Shown here: positions 23,625 through 35,953 of the stretch, piece by piece | Layout of the letters: each line of letters begins with the position of its first letter | How positions within the stretch are numbered: the first letter of the stretch is position 1 | Assembly (NCBI GenBank): GCA_029718625.1 | Contig: CM056380.1 | Span: 99,676,971-99,740,970, forward strand | Direction: 5' to 3' | Length of the DNA stretch: 64,000 bases | Source of the DNA: Synaphobranchus kaupii | Taxonomy: Eukaryota > Chordata > Actinopteri > Anguilliformes > Synaphobranchidae | Program-made: the position numbers and the translations under genes | The notes under the pieces: model-generated | Databases searched by the model: none | The model's input: the letters and a program-made list of their open reading frames with translations, nothing else | Told to the model about the DNA's origin: nothing

Positions 23625-25797
23625 GCTTCTTCTACAGTGTTGGATGCAATCATTAAACATCAAAGGCGATAAAATATACGCAATTAAAATTTAGACATAG
23701 TATTGCAAATAGGATTTGTGTATGTGTGTGTGCGTATTAGTATTTCTGTTTTTGTGTGCACGCGCGTGCGTGTGTGTGTGTTGGCGGTTAAGTGTGTTTG
23801 AACAAGGCTACTGATCAAGGCTTTATTTTGATGTGAGCTCTTGTTTTCAGACACTGTTGTCCAAGGTCTACCAGGCTTTGTGTCTAATCCCTGCTGGGTT
23901 GTCAATGTTCTGAAAACAGTGGCCGGCATCTTCATTGAAACTCCCAAGGCCAGAACGTGGACAAAGGAAATTGTAAATTGTTGGTACATGTAGTGATAAA
24001 ATTAAAAGAATCTAAATATGACACTGTGATGGTATTCACTGAAGGTCTACTGAGTTAAGCTGTTCCAGGTGATACTTAAAAAAATATATAACCTGAATAT
24101 GTGCTCACTTAAAAAGAATTGGCGAGTCAGTGAACAGTTTTATGTTCATAATTGCTAATCAATATAAGTTTGCTAGTGAATATAGACACATTGAAAAATA
24201 GTACTGTATTATTTGTATGTATGTATTGCTTAAAAAAAACTCATGTACCTATTTTGGCATGTTCTGCTAACAAAGTTTTGATGATTTTGTAGACTTTTTG
24301 TAGAATTATGTCATTTGTATAATATGCACACAAATGTAAAAACATGCCTTGAGTTTATTGTAGTTATAAAAGTTACATGGAAATTTCATGTTGATTACAG
24401 AAGATTTTACTTAATAACAAAGGTAAAAGGATATAAAACCAGTGAAATAACATTAAAAAAATGTTCAAGCAATACTTAAAAGTTAAATTTTACGTAATTA
24501 AAAATTAAAACTATAACCTAAAAAAAAAAAAAAGTCCCATTTTATTTCAGTTGATTACACAGAGAAGAAAGGGATCAGGGGAAAAGCAATCAGTGTGAAA
24601 AAAAAAAATGAATTCCCATAAACTCTCATAAGTAATTTCCATGGAAATGTGTCATTTTGAAAATACTGGGAATTTTGAAACTTCTTATTACCCATATTTT
24701 TTTTTTTTTCAGTTTTGCTGTTCTTGCCTAGATTTTTAGTTTAATCTATCCATATTCTTTACGTATGTGTTTGAATCACGCCACTTATGGTACATGAACA
24801 CAATTTTAAGAAAAAAATTGGGGGAAAGGACATTTGTGATGTATCATACTACAGGTGTATGCATATTGCAGTATAATGTTTATTATATCATCATAATATA
24901 ATAACAAACGTATATTATCACCTACTCATAGTTCTGGCATAGCAAACGTTTATAAATCATATTTTCACAGAAGGTCACTGATGTAATTGTTATGTTCATT
25001 TAAATTCTGTCTCTAAGGTTCAATTCCTGAATTATTTAAGAAAACTGCCAGTTCATTTCAACCTTCAAACTGCATACATTTAATTGACTATTGTAAGGTA
25101 TGTAGCTGATCATTTTCAGTGAACAATCCTAGATGCATTTTAATTGTTTGTAGCTGGAAAAGTTCCTGAGTGGATGATGTTTAGCAATGGACGTATTGTG
25201 TATTTTGAGTTCAAGACTCGGCCGGAGTTTATGTGACGCCAAACCAGACAACTCAGTTAGCATGACTGGCTATTGTAAGTGGAGCAAAGGTCTCGTGAAA
25301 GAAATAAAATTTAATTGGAATAAGAAATATGCTTAACAAAAGAGAGCATGTATTTAAGGTCAATGTTAATTAAAGACCAGTCCTGCCCGAACGCAATTTG
25401 GGAATCTGAACACTGTAAAATAAGTCAGTTCCCCTTTATATCAGTACAGTTTTTTTAAATTAAAAGAGGCTTTTGAAAGCTATTTGAAATGGTGGAAGAG
25501 ATATCGAGTGCAAGCCAAATTAGCACTTCATTCTAGACCTTGCCTTTGAGGGACATTGTAGAGGGAGCACGTTCTTTTCATCTTCCGAAAGAGCATAAAT
25601 AGATAAACTAAATACTGGCTCTGCCCTTAAATGCCCGTTCTTTTAAAAGGGTTGATTTCTATATCTCTCTGTAGCCAGCCCTATGGAAGTGCGATACAGC
25701 GAGGCATTTAGCAGTAGCTGGGGGTTGAAAGTAATAGTGTGAATACGTGCATTCCACAGTGTGAGCGCGCATGCGGCGTGCATGTGCGGACACCTCT

Positions 25798-25866
25798 GAT
25801 CTCCTCTTTCCTCTCCTCTCCGCTCCTCTCCTCTCCTCCTCTCCTCTCCTCTCCTCTCCGCTCTCA
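25798..25866. repeat. (CCTCT)n pyrimidine array at a splice acceptor
   Basis: About 70 nt of almost pure C/T built from CCTCT and CTCCT units run into the tctcag acceptor of the ptprg exon at 25868, so the array itself serves as the polypyrimidine tract. Confidence 0.9.
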
Positions 25867-25867
25867 G

Positions 25868-26016
25868 TGGCCATCCTGCTGAAGGACGATTACTTCATCA
25901 GGGGTGCGGGCCTGCCGGGGCGGTTCAAGGCGGAAAAGGTCGAGTTCCACTGGGGCCAGAGCAACGGCTCAGCCGGGTCTGAGCACAGCGTCAACGGCAG
26001 GAGGTTCCCGGTGGAG
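25868..26016 (+). CDS. ptprg: ptprg exon: CA-like domain, zinc-site region
   Basis: The acceptor tctcag ends at 25867 and the donor gtgagc begins at 26017; 149 nt plus the carried base give 50 whole codons, ending in phase 0. The product starts [10 protein letters not shown], then [28 protein letters not shown] and NGRRFPVE. In active carbonic anhydrases this strand reads FHFHWG and supplies two zinc ligands; here it reads VEFHWG, so the first ligand is Glu and only the second His remains. The Glu of SEHS matches the conserved Glu106 of CA2. NGS is a glycosylation sequon. The exon lies directly after a 70-nt CCTCT pyrimidine tract and is followed by a CpG-rich stretch. Family match is very strong; the paralogue is undetermined. 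Confidence 0.96.
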
Positions 26017-26079
26017 GTGAGCGGCAGGGATTGATGGAGGGAGGGAGGGGGGGCGGGGGGAGCATTTCCCGTGTCAGCG

Positions 26080-26470
26080 AGCCTGTTCCGCTCCGCACTC
26101 CAATAAGACGGAGTGGAGGCGGTCCGGCATCGATCGGACGGGGCATTATGCGCCGCGGCCCTTCCCGGCTCCTGATCAATGAGCGGGGCCGACGGGACGT
26201 TCTCACGTTTGAGATGCGATTTATAGGCGCGTGCTCGCGGTGCCGCTAATGCGGCGGAGGCGCGCGGAAATCCGTGAGGCGCGTTCGGGATCCCGTTCAA
26301 GTTCCCGAGGCATCTCGCAGCGCGGGAAGCCGAGTCCGACTTTCGCTTTTGCCATTTGCCGAAGGATCTATCGCCCGAAGAACACGCGCGAGCCGTTAAA
26401 AATAAAGGTCAACGTCACAGTCAAAAGATCGCGGCTTCAAGAGGCCCGACTGACCTTGCGCAATCTCACT
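26080..26470. promoter_or_regulatory. CpG-rich patch after the second exon
   Basis: CG-dense stretch (CGGCATCGATCGGACGGGGC, ATGCGCCGCGGCCC, CGGAGGCGCGCGG) just past the exon donor at 26017. Confidence 0.3.
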
Positions 26471-27816
26471 GCCGAACTCCAAAAGCACAAAAGAAACAAA
26501 CCGTGTATCCATGTTTCATATTAAATAAGAAAGGGTATTTACTGCTTGATGAAAAATGTATTTTGAAAGCATGTACTGTATGTTATTGTTATTTTGACCA
26601 AGGTTAGTGTCTTCAATGCCTCTTTTGTGTTCTCTGGATTATGCCGGCCCTCCAATGGCATCTCTTCACATCATGAATGCATGTCCAACATGAGAGCCTT
26701 TCTCAAGGAGCAAGCTGATAAATAAAGACATTTTTTTCTCCCTAAAGGGTTATTGCAGCAAATGTCAACTCCTATAGCTGGCAGATAGATTAGTCTGCCA
26801 AGCTAAACTAAACACCTATCACTTTAAATTGCCTGCTTGCGCATGATGCGGGCTATTCCATAAAACACATCAAGGCTTGGACGAACACCTGGGTGTCAAA
26901 GGCATGCCGTTTCTATATTATCTAGCCTGCATCTTGGCCAGTCAGCTGAATTGTGGCTTTTCTGGCGATTTTCCAGGTGTATGTAAACTCAGTGACAGAT
27001 GTACAGATTTTTTTTAAGAACGAGTCCGTACAGTGAGCCTTGCAGTTGGCAAGCAATGCTGGTTTTTAAACATGCTGCAGTCACGTGCAGGACTTCCCCC
27101 TTTGCTTTCATCTGGTGCGTCTTGCTCTCGTGTTGGAAGCTGTGATGCTGAGACGTGTAGCAAGCTTACAGTAGCGCGCTCGCCTCTACTTCAGGGCTTT
27201 TTGTGATGAGCATTGCCTTTGGGTCTCACTTGGGAATATGTCGCTGCAGCACGGCTCCTACTTCAGACATTCAGCAAAAGGGAACAAAATTGTTGAAATA
27301 ATGAAAACGTGATCGTGATTAAAATACACACGCGCACGCACACACACATTGTGCCTCAGAATCAATTGCTCTACATACAGTATGTAGGTCATTTCATCAT
27401 CAGAGAACCTCAGAATTTGTACAGATGTTCACACTGTCAGTACAGCGCAACCATAGTAAACCAGAGAGGGAAGTCTTGCAGAGACCTATAAGCCCCACCA
27501 GTGCTGTTCAGACCTATGGGATAGGATTCGTCACATGAAAGGGCTCGTGACGGCTACTCTTGAGGTAAGAAAGAGTTTTGATTTGTGGGTGGAGTTCCAC
27601 AGCTGAATGCCATGTGTTTTCATCAGCCTCGCTCTGAGATGTTCACAGTTGTGAAGGGCTTTGAGCCTTCAACTGTATTTATATCACAGCCTGCCACTGA
27701 AGGTGTTATTTGTAATAACGCATATCCAGACGGGATTGATTTGCAGTCAGTGCTTTTCCTCATTAGGAAGTTGCAAAGATTTATTTTCTCTTTTTGTTTT
27801 ATATTTACGAAGATGG

Positions 27817-27818
27817 TG

Positions 27819-27862
<44 letters not shown>
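27817..27862. repeat. (AAT)n microsatellite
   Basis: About 15 AAT units. Confidence 0.95.
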
Positions 27863-27866
<4 letters not shown>

Positions 27867-28511
27867 CCAAGCTCTAATAAGCATCAGGGGATGCATAGGC
27901 ATCCTGTTATTTTTGTTCCAACTTTTATTTTCTTCCTTCTACTATTTTCAGAGAAGAAAGGCTGTAAAACCCACACGGTTTCTCTGAAACTCATTAAACG
28001 AATGTGGCAGGTATGTAGAGGAGTATTTGAATACCCCAGCTCTGCTACGTGTTTTGGAATTTCATGAAAGCATCTTGAAAGCCATAGCTGCTACATCTCA
28101 TTAGATTTTGGTGATTTTTCAATGTTGGCAGCAGCGTAGTTTTCCAAATGTAGGTGTATGTAATCACTGCAGTGTTGTCTCTCATAAAGAAAATGTTGGT
28201 GTTTCAAAAAATACCATGAGCCATGATCTAATCAAGTCCAAGCAATGATTTCCTCATTCTCATTACCCACTGGGCTGATTTACGTAAAGATTTGTGTGAA
28301 TAATCTACAGACTGTCATCTTTTACTTGTAAAATTCAGATTTTATCCATAACCATATGCCTGCGATAAGAATTATGGCTGCAATGAAATGGAAGATTTTG
28401 CAGATGTGCTTATGCAATGTGATTACAATTGAGTTTAATATGTAATAGCTCAAAGTGAAATGTTACATTTGCACATAATGATATTGTCTTCCCTTGTAGT
28501 TGGTGGCCATT

Positions 28512-28590
28512 ATTATTATTATTTTATTATTATTATTAGTAGTAGTAGTGTTAATAATAGTGTTAATAATAATAATAGTAATAGTAATAA
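28512..28590. repeat. Compound ATT / AGT / AAT trinucleotide repeat
   Basis: Runs of ATT, then AGT, then AATAGT-type units. Confidence 0.85.
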
Positions 28591-29129
28591 TTAGGCTTTG
28601 ATTAAAATGTGTATTAGTGGTTGGATATGACAGCATGGGACAGTAGGCTATTCAGTTTTATGGGTCTGTTAGGTGGCCAATGTCCCACAGAACAAGTATG
28701 GCTGACTGCTCCTGAGTAAGCTGCTGTTGTAACATTACTTATGCATAGGATATAAATATTTGAGCGTTTTAAGAAATCCAGGAATAAGTTTTTTATCGAT
28801 AATAAGGCTGTGTTGACAAGGGGTGCAGGTGCTGAGAATAAAATAATGAATATTTTCCTTGCAGATGTCCTCACCCAGGCTTAGATTTCCAATTTAATTT
28901 TAATTTGATCTCTTCCATTCTCTTTGGATCGTTTGCACAATTCAGCAGGCCTGCTCCATTTAAGGCTCTAAACCAAATATCTCCCAGTCTCATTCCCTAA
29001 TTAGCAAAACACTTTCCTCTAGATTGTAATTTGTCAGACGGCAATGTAGTGTTTGACCTGGAGTTTTGAAACCAATATTTGAATAGCGCTTTTCAAATAG
29101 CCTAAAATCTTTAACTGTTGGTGTGCTCA

Positions 29130-29460
29130 ATGCCTGGCAGGATAAAGACAAGTGATCACAAAGCATTCGTCCCCTCGATGTGCGATGCCTGAGAGGATAA
29201 AGAGAGGTGATTACAAAGCCTTCGTCCTTTCGATGTGCGATGCCTGGCAAGATAAAAAGAGGTGATCACAAAGCACCCTGTCCTCTCGGAGTGTGAGGCC
29301 TGGCGGGGAGGAGAGAGGCGATCGCCAAAAACGCTCGTCCTCGATGCGCGATGCCTGGCAGGGTGGGGGAGAGGCGACGGCGAAGCGCTCTCCCTCTCGA
29401 CGCGTGATGTCTGGGAGAGAGCGACGGCTCCTTGCGATGTGGACGCTTTGCTCCGCTCCC
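29130..29460. repeat. 55-56-bp minisatellite, about six copies
   Basis: Units opening ATGCCTGGCAGG or variants start at 29130, 29185, 29240, 29296, 29351 and 29407. The first three are CpG-poor (GTGATCACAAAGC); the next ones carry CpG at the same places (GCGATCGCC, GCGACGGCGAAGCGC). A decayed seventh unit may follow. Confidence 0.88.
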
Positions 29461-29508
29461 TGAATGCTGTCTGGAGTTAATTAGCCGGGCGGATTCGGTG
29501 TGTGTCCT

Positions 29509-29511
<3 letters not shown>

Positions 29512-29556
<45 letters not shown>
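29512..29556. repeat. (GT)n microsatellite
   Basis: About 22 GT units just after the minisatellite. Confidence 0.95.
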
Positions 29557-29558
<2 letters not shown>

Positions 29559-31237
29559 GCTCTGCCTGGGAGAATGCTGATGAGTCTGGTCCCCTGCCCA
29601 TAGACCCTGCTCTGTACACCAAGCCAGAAAGGCCGCGCACTCACAAGACCGACCGGCCACAATTAACCCTCAGCCCAGGAGGCTGAAAGAGCCTGGGAAC
29701 TAATTAAAGATGTCAGCCACTGAGCACCTCCTCCCTAAGTGCCCCCCCCCCCCCCCGACCCCCCCGACCCCCGACATTAACTTAAACACTGCTCTTTAGC
29801 TGATAGAGATGGAAGTCCCCTTTTTTTAGGGCGGTGAATTCACTTTACAGTACAAAAAAATGAAGGCGGTGAGGTCATAGGTTCGAGACGGCGACAGTGA
29901 TGAGGAAGGCGTCGGATGAATCCGAAGAGTTGATCCACGTTGATGTTTCACAAGCATTTTAAATGTGTTATGAACGCGACGTTCTCTCAATAGCCCTTGT
30001 GACTCCAGGTATGTGAAGCAGCAGTGCACTGTGTAGGGCGATTACTCAGGCAGCTTGTGTTGGTCTTGCAGTTATCTTGTACTGACTAACTAGTATTTGA
30101 TTATGTGAAGTACATAATGTGCAAATATATTGTTTAGTACGGCAAGATAATTATTTTTGCCGAAAAATTGGAGAAAAGCACTTCACATATGAGGTAAAAT
30201 TGCAGGGATGTTATTTTCCACATTACAGACAGCAAGCTTTGGATTTGCACTGCACCCTGATGAGTTAAAAAAGCAAAATTACCACAGAACATGATAAAGC
30301 ATGGAGGGTGGGGGGTTAAAAGGAATTTATTTAAAGATAGTGTTTGAAGTAGGAGAACCAGAGTAGACTGCTAATGGATAAATGACCTCTTTGTGGGAAT
30401 GCCATGGCCGGTACATGATTGACAGGCCTTTTTGCCGTGGAGCTCTTGGGGAGGTGGGATTAGCGGCTCTTGACTTCAATCTTAGGGCTGACCTTACCGT
30501 GAACATCAGCTAGAACACACATTCCCTGTCCTGGCATTGAAGTAGTTCCCTCCACACCATGAAGCTACTGTGTAATGAGAATACCCTTTTCGATATGCTG
30601 TTAATCTAATTAAAAAGTGTGATCGTGAGTCGCTCTCAAACTGTGGTCGTGTGTAAAAAGATGGCGTACCTCAATTACACTCGACTAAACGTAAATGTTG
30701 TACGTACAGGCAGGGGTGTGTGCGTGTTTCCTTGCTAGTCCATATCTTCACGTGGGATAAGCGTCAGAAATGTTTTCACTCATTAAGAGGATTCCAGGCT
30801 CTCGGGTCCCAGCTTTGGGAACAACCTTACTTTAGAGCACATCTCCTTCTCTACCCAAAATCCTGCAACGAGGGATTTCTCAAATTCCAAACCATGTTTC
30901 CTTCTGTGTGCTTTAGCTGTCTCTCCCTGAGAGCTGCCTGTAAGTAATGTTCCTCTGCTGAGGGTTTCAGCGCTCCATTTCTTCGACACACTTGTAGTTG
31001 CGCTCCCAAGGGCATCGCACATATGTGAACCGGACGCTCCTGCTTCACAGAGATTGAGGAAAGACAGAATGGGTGCCTGATAGGTTTACTAAATCACGGT
31101 TTTTCCCTAACATGTACCCTTGGGTTGGCAGGGTTGGGGCACTGTTGGTGGGAGGCGTGTCTAATAGAATAGAGAGAGGCGGACGTCGTACAGTAAGGGG
31201 GCGCCTAGGCAGTGAGCCACTCTTGGGCATGCGCCAC

Positions 31238-31325
31238 GTTGAAGTCACTTCAACATTGGCCGCTGATGACGTATCGCCGGCCGCCGTCATCAACCAATCA
31301 GACGCCTGGGAGCGGGGCTGCCTGG
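31238..31325. promoter_or_regulatory. Promoter-like motif cluster in intron
   Basis: A 17-nt perfect palindrome GTTGAAGTCACTTCAAC (31238-31254) is followed within 90 bp by TGATGACGTATCG (CRE/ATF-like), CCGGCCGCC (GC-rich) and ATCAACCAATCAGACG (CCAAT box, NF-Y type). The spacing suits a CpG promoter or enhancer. No open frame or start site is visible; inference only. Confidence 0.35.
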
Positions 31326-31639
31326 ACGATGTCCGCAAGGCTTTCCCTGTCAAACATCTGACAGAATGGCATTAATTTTTATTGAACCGATCAATGTCAG
31401 CAGCGGTGGAAGGAAAGCTGAGAAGACCGCTCGTATGATAATGAGGCTGCGTCCTGGACAGAGTCCTCAGAGGACTTTAAGTTAAGACCTTCCACCCACT
31501 TACTGCGGCTGTCTCAGGACAGCGTGCTACATTGTTTATGTGCTTTTGCCATACGTCATGGAACATTTGCATAGCTCACATTTTCATGAGCCATTGCTCA
31601 AGTAAATATATGTATTGAGGTCAAATAAATGCCGCAAGG

Positions 31640-31735
31640 TTCCTGCACAAGAACAATGTCACACCGAGGATTCAAACCTGCAACCTACTTATCGCAGGTC
31701 TGGATCCCCAACCACTCTGAATTTTAAGTAGCAGG
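31640..31735 (-). repeat. Possible tRNA-like repeat remnant
   Basis: The reverse strand reads GGTTGCAGGTTTGAATCC, which resembles a degenerate tRNA B box, followed by further tRNA-like sequence. Similar blocks with CCTGCAACCT and AACCACTCTG occur in many fish dispersed repeats. No A box or tail is clear. Confidence 0.35.
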
Positions 31736-32362
31736 GAAGGTACACTCAGCTGACGCGTTCTTTCTCACTTTGAAGATGCTTAACCCCGGGTTGGTAAAAA
31801 TGCAGCAAGAAAAAGTCGGAGCAGTATCTGTTGAGAGTGGTTTGTAGCGTTGCCATCTCTAGATATTATTCTGCTCAGACAGGAACGCATAATCATAAAT
31901 TAGCAGTATGACTAATTTACCTTTTTTTTCTTCTATGAGATGAATGATTTATGCTTCGCCAGCCATGCCATTTACTAATTGTTCCATAATTAGCACTTGG
32001 AATTCATGACTGGATGAAGGCCCGCTGTTTCTGTACCTGTGGTTTTAACTCCATAAGGGTGTCTAGGTGATTTGCTAAGTACATTGTGTAAATGGCAGAT
32101 GGCCATGAACTTGACATGCTATGTTCAATGTAAAGTCTCTCCTTATTCCTTGATATTTTTTACTTTTTTTCTCTGCACCCTCAGCATAAACCTTAAAATA
32201 GATTTCTTGTCTCTGTAATTGAGAGTACACGAATGAATAAAGTTATGTCCGAGTCTGGGTTGTGCATGCAGGTAACCTCATTTGCTGTTTCCAGCGTTCA
32301 TCAGCATTGTTCTCCTCATCATTGTCATCATTTATTTCCACTTTTTTCCACTTTTTTTTTTA

Positions 32363-32402
32363 ATGGGATTGCGGTTTTCACAATGTTCAACCGCAATCCC
32401 AT
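32363..32402. other. Perfect 14-bp hairpin
   Basis: ATGGGATTGCGGTT (32363-32376) and its exact complement (32389-32402) enclose a 12-nt loop. It lies at the left edge of a CpG-rich segment. Confidence 0.85.
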
Positions 32403-32700
32403 AATCGTGGCTCGATCAGCTTCCCGGAACACGTCCGCTCTGAACGCGTGCGTGCGATCGTTTGGGCGAGTGGAGATCGGCGCTCCTCTCTCCCGCCGAT
32501 TTCATCCGCCGATAACGACGACGGCGACGGCGGCTATTTTAATTCTGTAACACTCGGGCGAGAAACGATCCTGTTTATCGCACGCAGGGCCCGGCCGTCT
32601 CCGGTGAACGAGCGCGTTAACTGCGTACGTGGAGAATGCGTTCTAGGGCCCGAGAAGTGCTTCGACAATCGTTATCCCGTGCATCAGATAAGAGGCGCGA
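32400..32700. promoter_or_regulatory. CpG-rich patch
   Basis: Dense CG dinucleotides (GCGTGCGTGCGATCG, ACGACGACGGCGACGGCG, CGATAACGACG) in an otherwise AT-rich intron. Possibly an unmethylated regulatory island. Confidence 0.35.
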
Positions 32701-33047
32701 AGTAAATGAACACGCGTAATGGGGGGGAAAGGAAGGCATTGCCTCCACCACGGTATGCGGCCGTGAGCATCGCAGATAAGGGCTGTCATTGATGAATTGG
32801 ATTTTTTTTCCCATCAGCATTTGGTGCACTAACAAAATGGAAAAAGAAACATTCCAAAAATTGAGAAAATTCTCTGAAATGGCTTGTGGGGGAAATGTAA
32901 TGTACTGTATTTGCCTTTGCACAAGTGTAGTCTTTGTCTCTGGGATGTGTAATATTCACTCAGGTATTACTTATGAACGCTCTCTTTTACTCACATACAC
33001 ACAAAATGAAGTGTGCTTGTGTGTATGTATACATGTAGTGCTACTAT

Positions 33048-33049
<2 letters not shown>

Positions 33050-33129
<80 letters not shown>
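33050..33129. repeat. (GT)n microsatellite
   Basis: About 40 uninterrupted GT units. Confidence 0.97.
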
Positions 33130-33130
<1 letters not shown>

Positions 33131-33527
33131 ATGTTTGTTTGTGTGTTTGTGTATGTGTGTGCGTAATATTCACTCAAGTGTTGTTTATAAATTATCTCCC
33201 AAATGGAAATATAATATATGGACATACAGTCTATGGGATATATGAAATATATGAGCATATGTGGAAATGCCATATTTGTCCATATTAGAAATTGGCACTT
33301 TTCCGTACATGTCTGACATACACATGGGACATATATGAAGCACTCATATATGGTAAATATGTATTGCCTAACCTTGTATACAAAGGCGTTGTGTGGGCTC
33401 ATTTGCGGGGTAGCTGTATAAAATGTAAGGAAATATACAACCATTATTTTTTATCTCTGATTTTTTGAGGGTCATTCTGGTGGCACTTTCCATACACGTT
33501 TTAAACTTCACAAACTTTCACTTACCG

Positions 33528-33931
33528 TACCTTCACTTAGCTTAGGCTCTGTTTCATCACACAGTACCTTCACTTAGCTTAGGCTCTGTTTCATCACACA
33601 GTACCTTCACTTAGCTTAGGCTCTGTTTCATCACACAGTACCTTCACTTAGCTTAGGCTCTGTTTCATCACACAGTACCTTCACTTAGCTTAGGCTCTGT
33701 TTCATCACACAGTACCTTCACTTAGCTTAGGCTCTGTTTCATCACACAGTACCTTCACTTAGCTTAGGCTCTGTTTCATCACACAGTACCTTCACTTAGC
33801 TTAGGCTCTGTTTCATCACACAGTACCTTCACTTAGCTTAGGCTCTGTTTCATCACACAGTACCTTCACTTAGCTTAGGCTCTGTTTCATCACACAGTAC
33901 CTTCACTTAGCTTAGGCTCTGTTTCATCACA
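33528..33931. repeat. 37-bp satellite, 11 near-identical copies
   Basis: The unit contains CTTCACTTAGCTTAGGCTCT followed by GTTTCATCACACAG. Copies start at 33528, 33565 and so on every 37 bp to 33898. I see no differences between full units. There is no spacer between units, so this is a tandem satellite. Confidence 0.97.
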
Positions 33932-34797
33932 GATTTTTTATATTCATGGATTAAAGGCTAGTCAATTGGGGGATGCACAAAAGGTGACACAGAAAATGTC
34001 AAAATGTTTCTACTGCAATAGTTTTGTGCCGGTTAAAATTTTTGCAGTCAATTTGACCCCAAACATAAAACGTGTCATAAAATTTCTACAGAATATGAGG
34101 GTTAAGTTAATTGGAGATTTGAACTGACTTGCTGCACTCACCTACGTCTCATTTCATGTTTTAATTATAAAAAATTCATACATATGAGGAACATATACGT
34201 CACAGTACATGTATCATATATATATATACAGTACATACATACAGTACATACACACTTGCCCACACCCACCGATACTGAAATGCATGATGTTTACAGGAGA
34301 AGTCGGAACATGTGCTCTGAAAAATAAAATGTGAAGATGTTAAGCATCAGAAAGGTGTTTAAATAGTTTAAACAAACAGAGTTATTGACTATCAAGTAGC
34401 ACTGTAAAGAGTCTGTGTGTAGACTGCATTGACAAGTCATTAGATTTTACCGTGAGAGCACAGTGAGATAAGGCATTTACTTTGAACAAATGAAATGGCC
34501 AGAGCAGTTCAGCGACATGCTGTGAAGGCTGATATTCCGCAACGGTAATTATTGAATGCAATAACGATCATCGCCACCATGTGATGTGTTGCCTTTCTTT
34601 TCATCTTTTGTCCTTTAATTATACCTGATGCGGTAGTAAACAGCCGTGCTTCAGAGGCCGTGCGTGGCTTTTCATTTCCACCCTTTGCATTGAAGGTAAT
34701 AAAAAAGCACTTCAGTACATTTTTATCAATCTTATCAATGATTAACTTTATATCTGACTGACACAGTCATAGAAAGAACCACTGATCTATACAAAGG

Positions 34798-34825
34798 CAC
34801 ACACACACACACACACACATATGCA

Positions 34826-34914
<89 letters not shown>
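34798..34914. repeat. (CA)n microsatellite
   Basis: Long CA run with a short ATGCACGCG interruption. Confidence 0.96.
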
Positions 34915-34916
<2 letters not shown>

Positions 34917-35900
34917 ACTGTACTGCAGCTGAGGGAGTGCTTGGCTCCAAGCTGCAATACCTGAGCGCAGCTTGTGTGCAGATCACCATAATCCTCTAAG
35001 TATAGCAGTTCTCTATAACAACTGAGCTACACTGCACTAGAGGAGGGTAATATTGAAAAATGACACCGCTGAAGAATTGATTTCCGATTCATATTAGCAA
35101 CTTTTGAGCTGGAAAGGCCGTTCCGGCTTGTGTTGCCTTTGTTTGTGTTATGAGGCAATGCGGAGTAAATCGCACTTTTCATTTTTTTATTGGTAGCATT
35201 GCCAGACAGCAGCCGTGTACCGGCAGCCTTGCACTGCAGGAATGGAGGCTGTGCTCTTGTTCTGTGGTGATCCTTGTGGGAGAGCACTTGGTATGGGGCT
35301 CTGAGAGATATACAATCTCAGTGTGCTCTCACTTTACCAGAATCAGCTGAGCACTTCTTTTTCCCCACTGTTTACACTTGATAAATCCCCACTTTATGGA
35401 TTATCAGGGGAAAGAGACCTCCATTTCCCCCTGGTCGAGCATTTGCCTGCAGTTGTTGACCACTCTAAAGAGTTTTTTGGCAAAGGCAGACTCCATTGTT
35501 TTTATGTTGCTGGTTTAGCACTGGGGGAAAGGCCAGTAAACACAGTGCGGACAGTTTATGGCAGGCTCCATAACGTGCCACCAGTATTAAAATGATGTGA
35601 GTAATAAGGAGAAAGGTCCAAAAAGGAAAGGAAAAAGGGAATGAGCTATAGATGTTTTTGAAGAAGTAGTTTAATATTGAAACAGTGAGGGACAGCAAGC
35701 TGACCCCTTATTCCCAGGAGGTAGACCCTTTAAGCGACTGCATTAATAGTTTCTTCTGGTTGTGACTGAAATGCATTAGGTAAGATCAAGGAAAAGTGAC
35801 CTATGAGATTGCTAAAGAGAGAAGATGTATTATAGCAAACAAAATAATAGTGAACTGCTTGAGTAGTCAGGCCAAAGTCTCACTTGAACAACTCAATGTT

Positions 35901-35902
<2 letters not shown>

Positions 35903-35951
<49 letters not shown>
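35903..35951. repeat. (CA)n microsatellite
   Basis: About 24 CA units. Confidence 0.95.

Positions 35952-35953
<2 letters not shown>

Larger units (their letters stand above)
22275..25867 (+). other. ptprg: ptprg intron (3593 bp)
   Basis: GT-AG intron in phase 1. It contains C runs near 22463 and 22507, an 18-G run at 22872-22889, the 24-bp purine repeat, the GT and TTAGA repeats, a strongly AT-rich zone at about 24000-25100, and the terminal CCTCT array. Confidence 0.9.

Noticed and set aside
33013..33288. Cys-Val repeat proteins (and Thr-His repeats elsewhere)
   Set aside because: Translations of GT/CA microsatellites here and at 6499, 16410, 34798, 38196, 40310 and 47287.
33528..33931. 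CRISPR-like array
   Set aside because: Identical units directly abut without spacers, and the DNA is vertebrate; it is a satellite.
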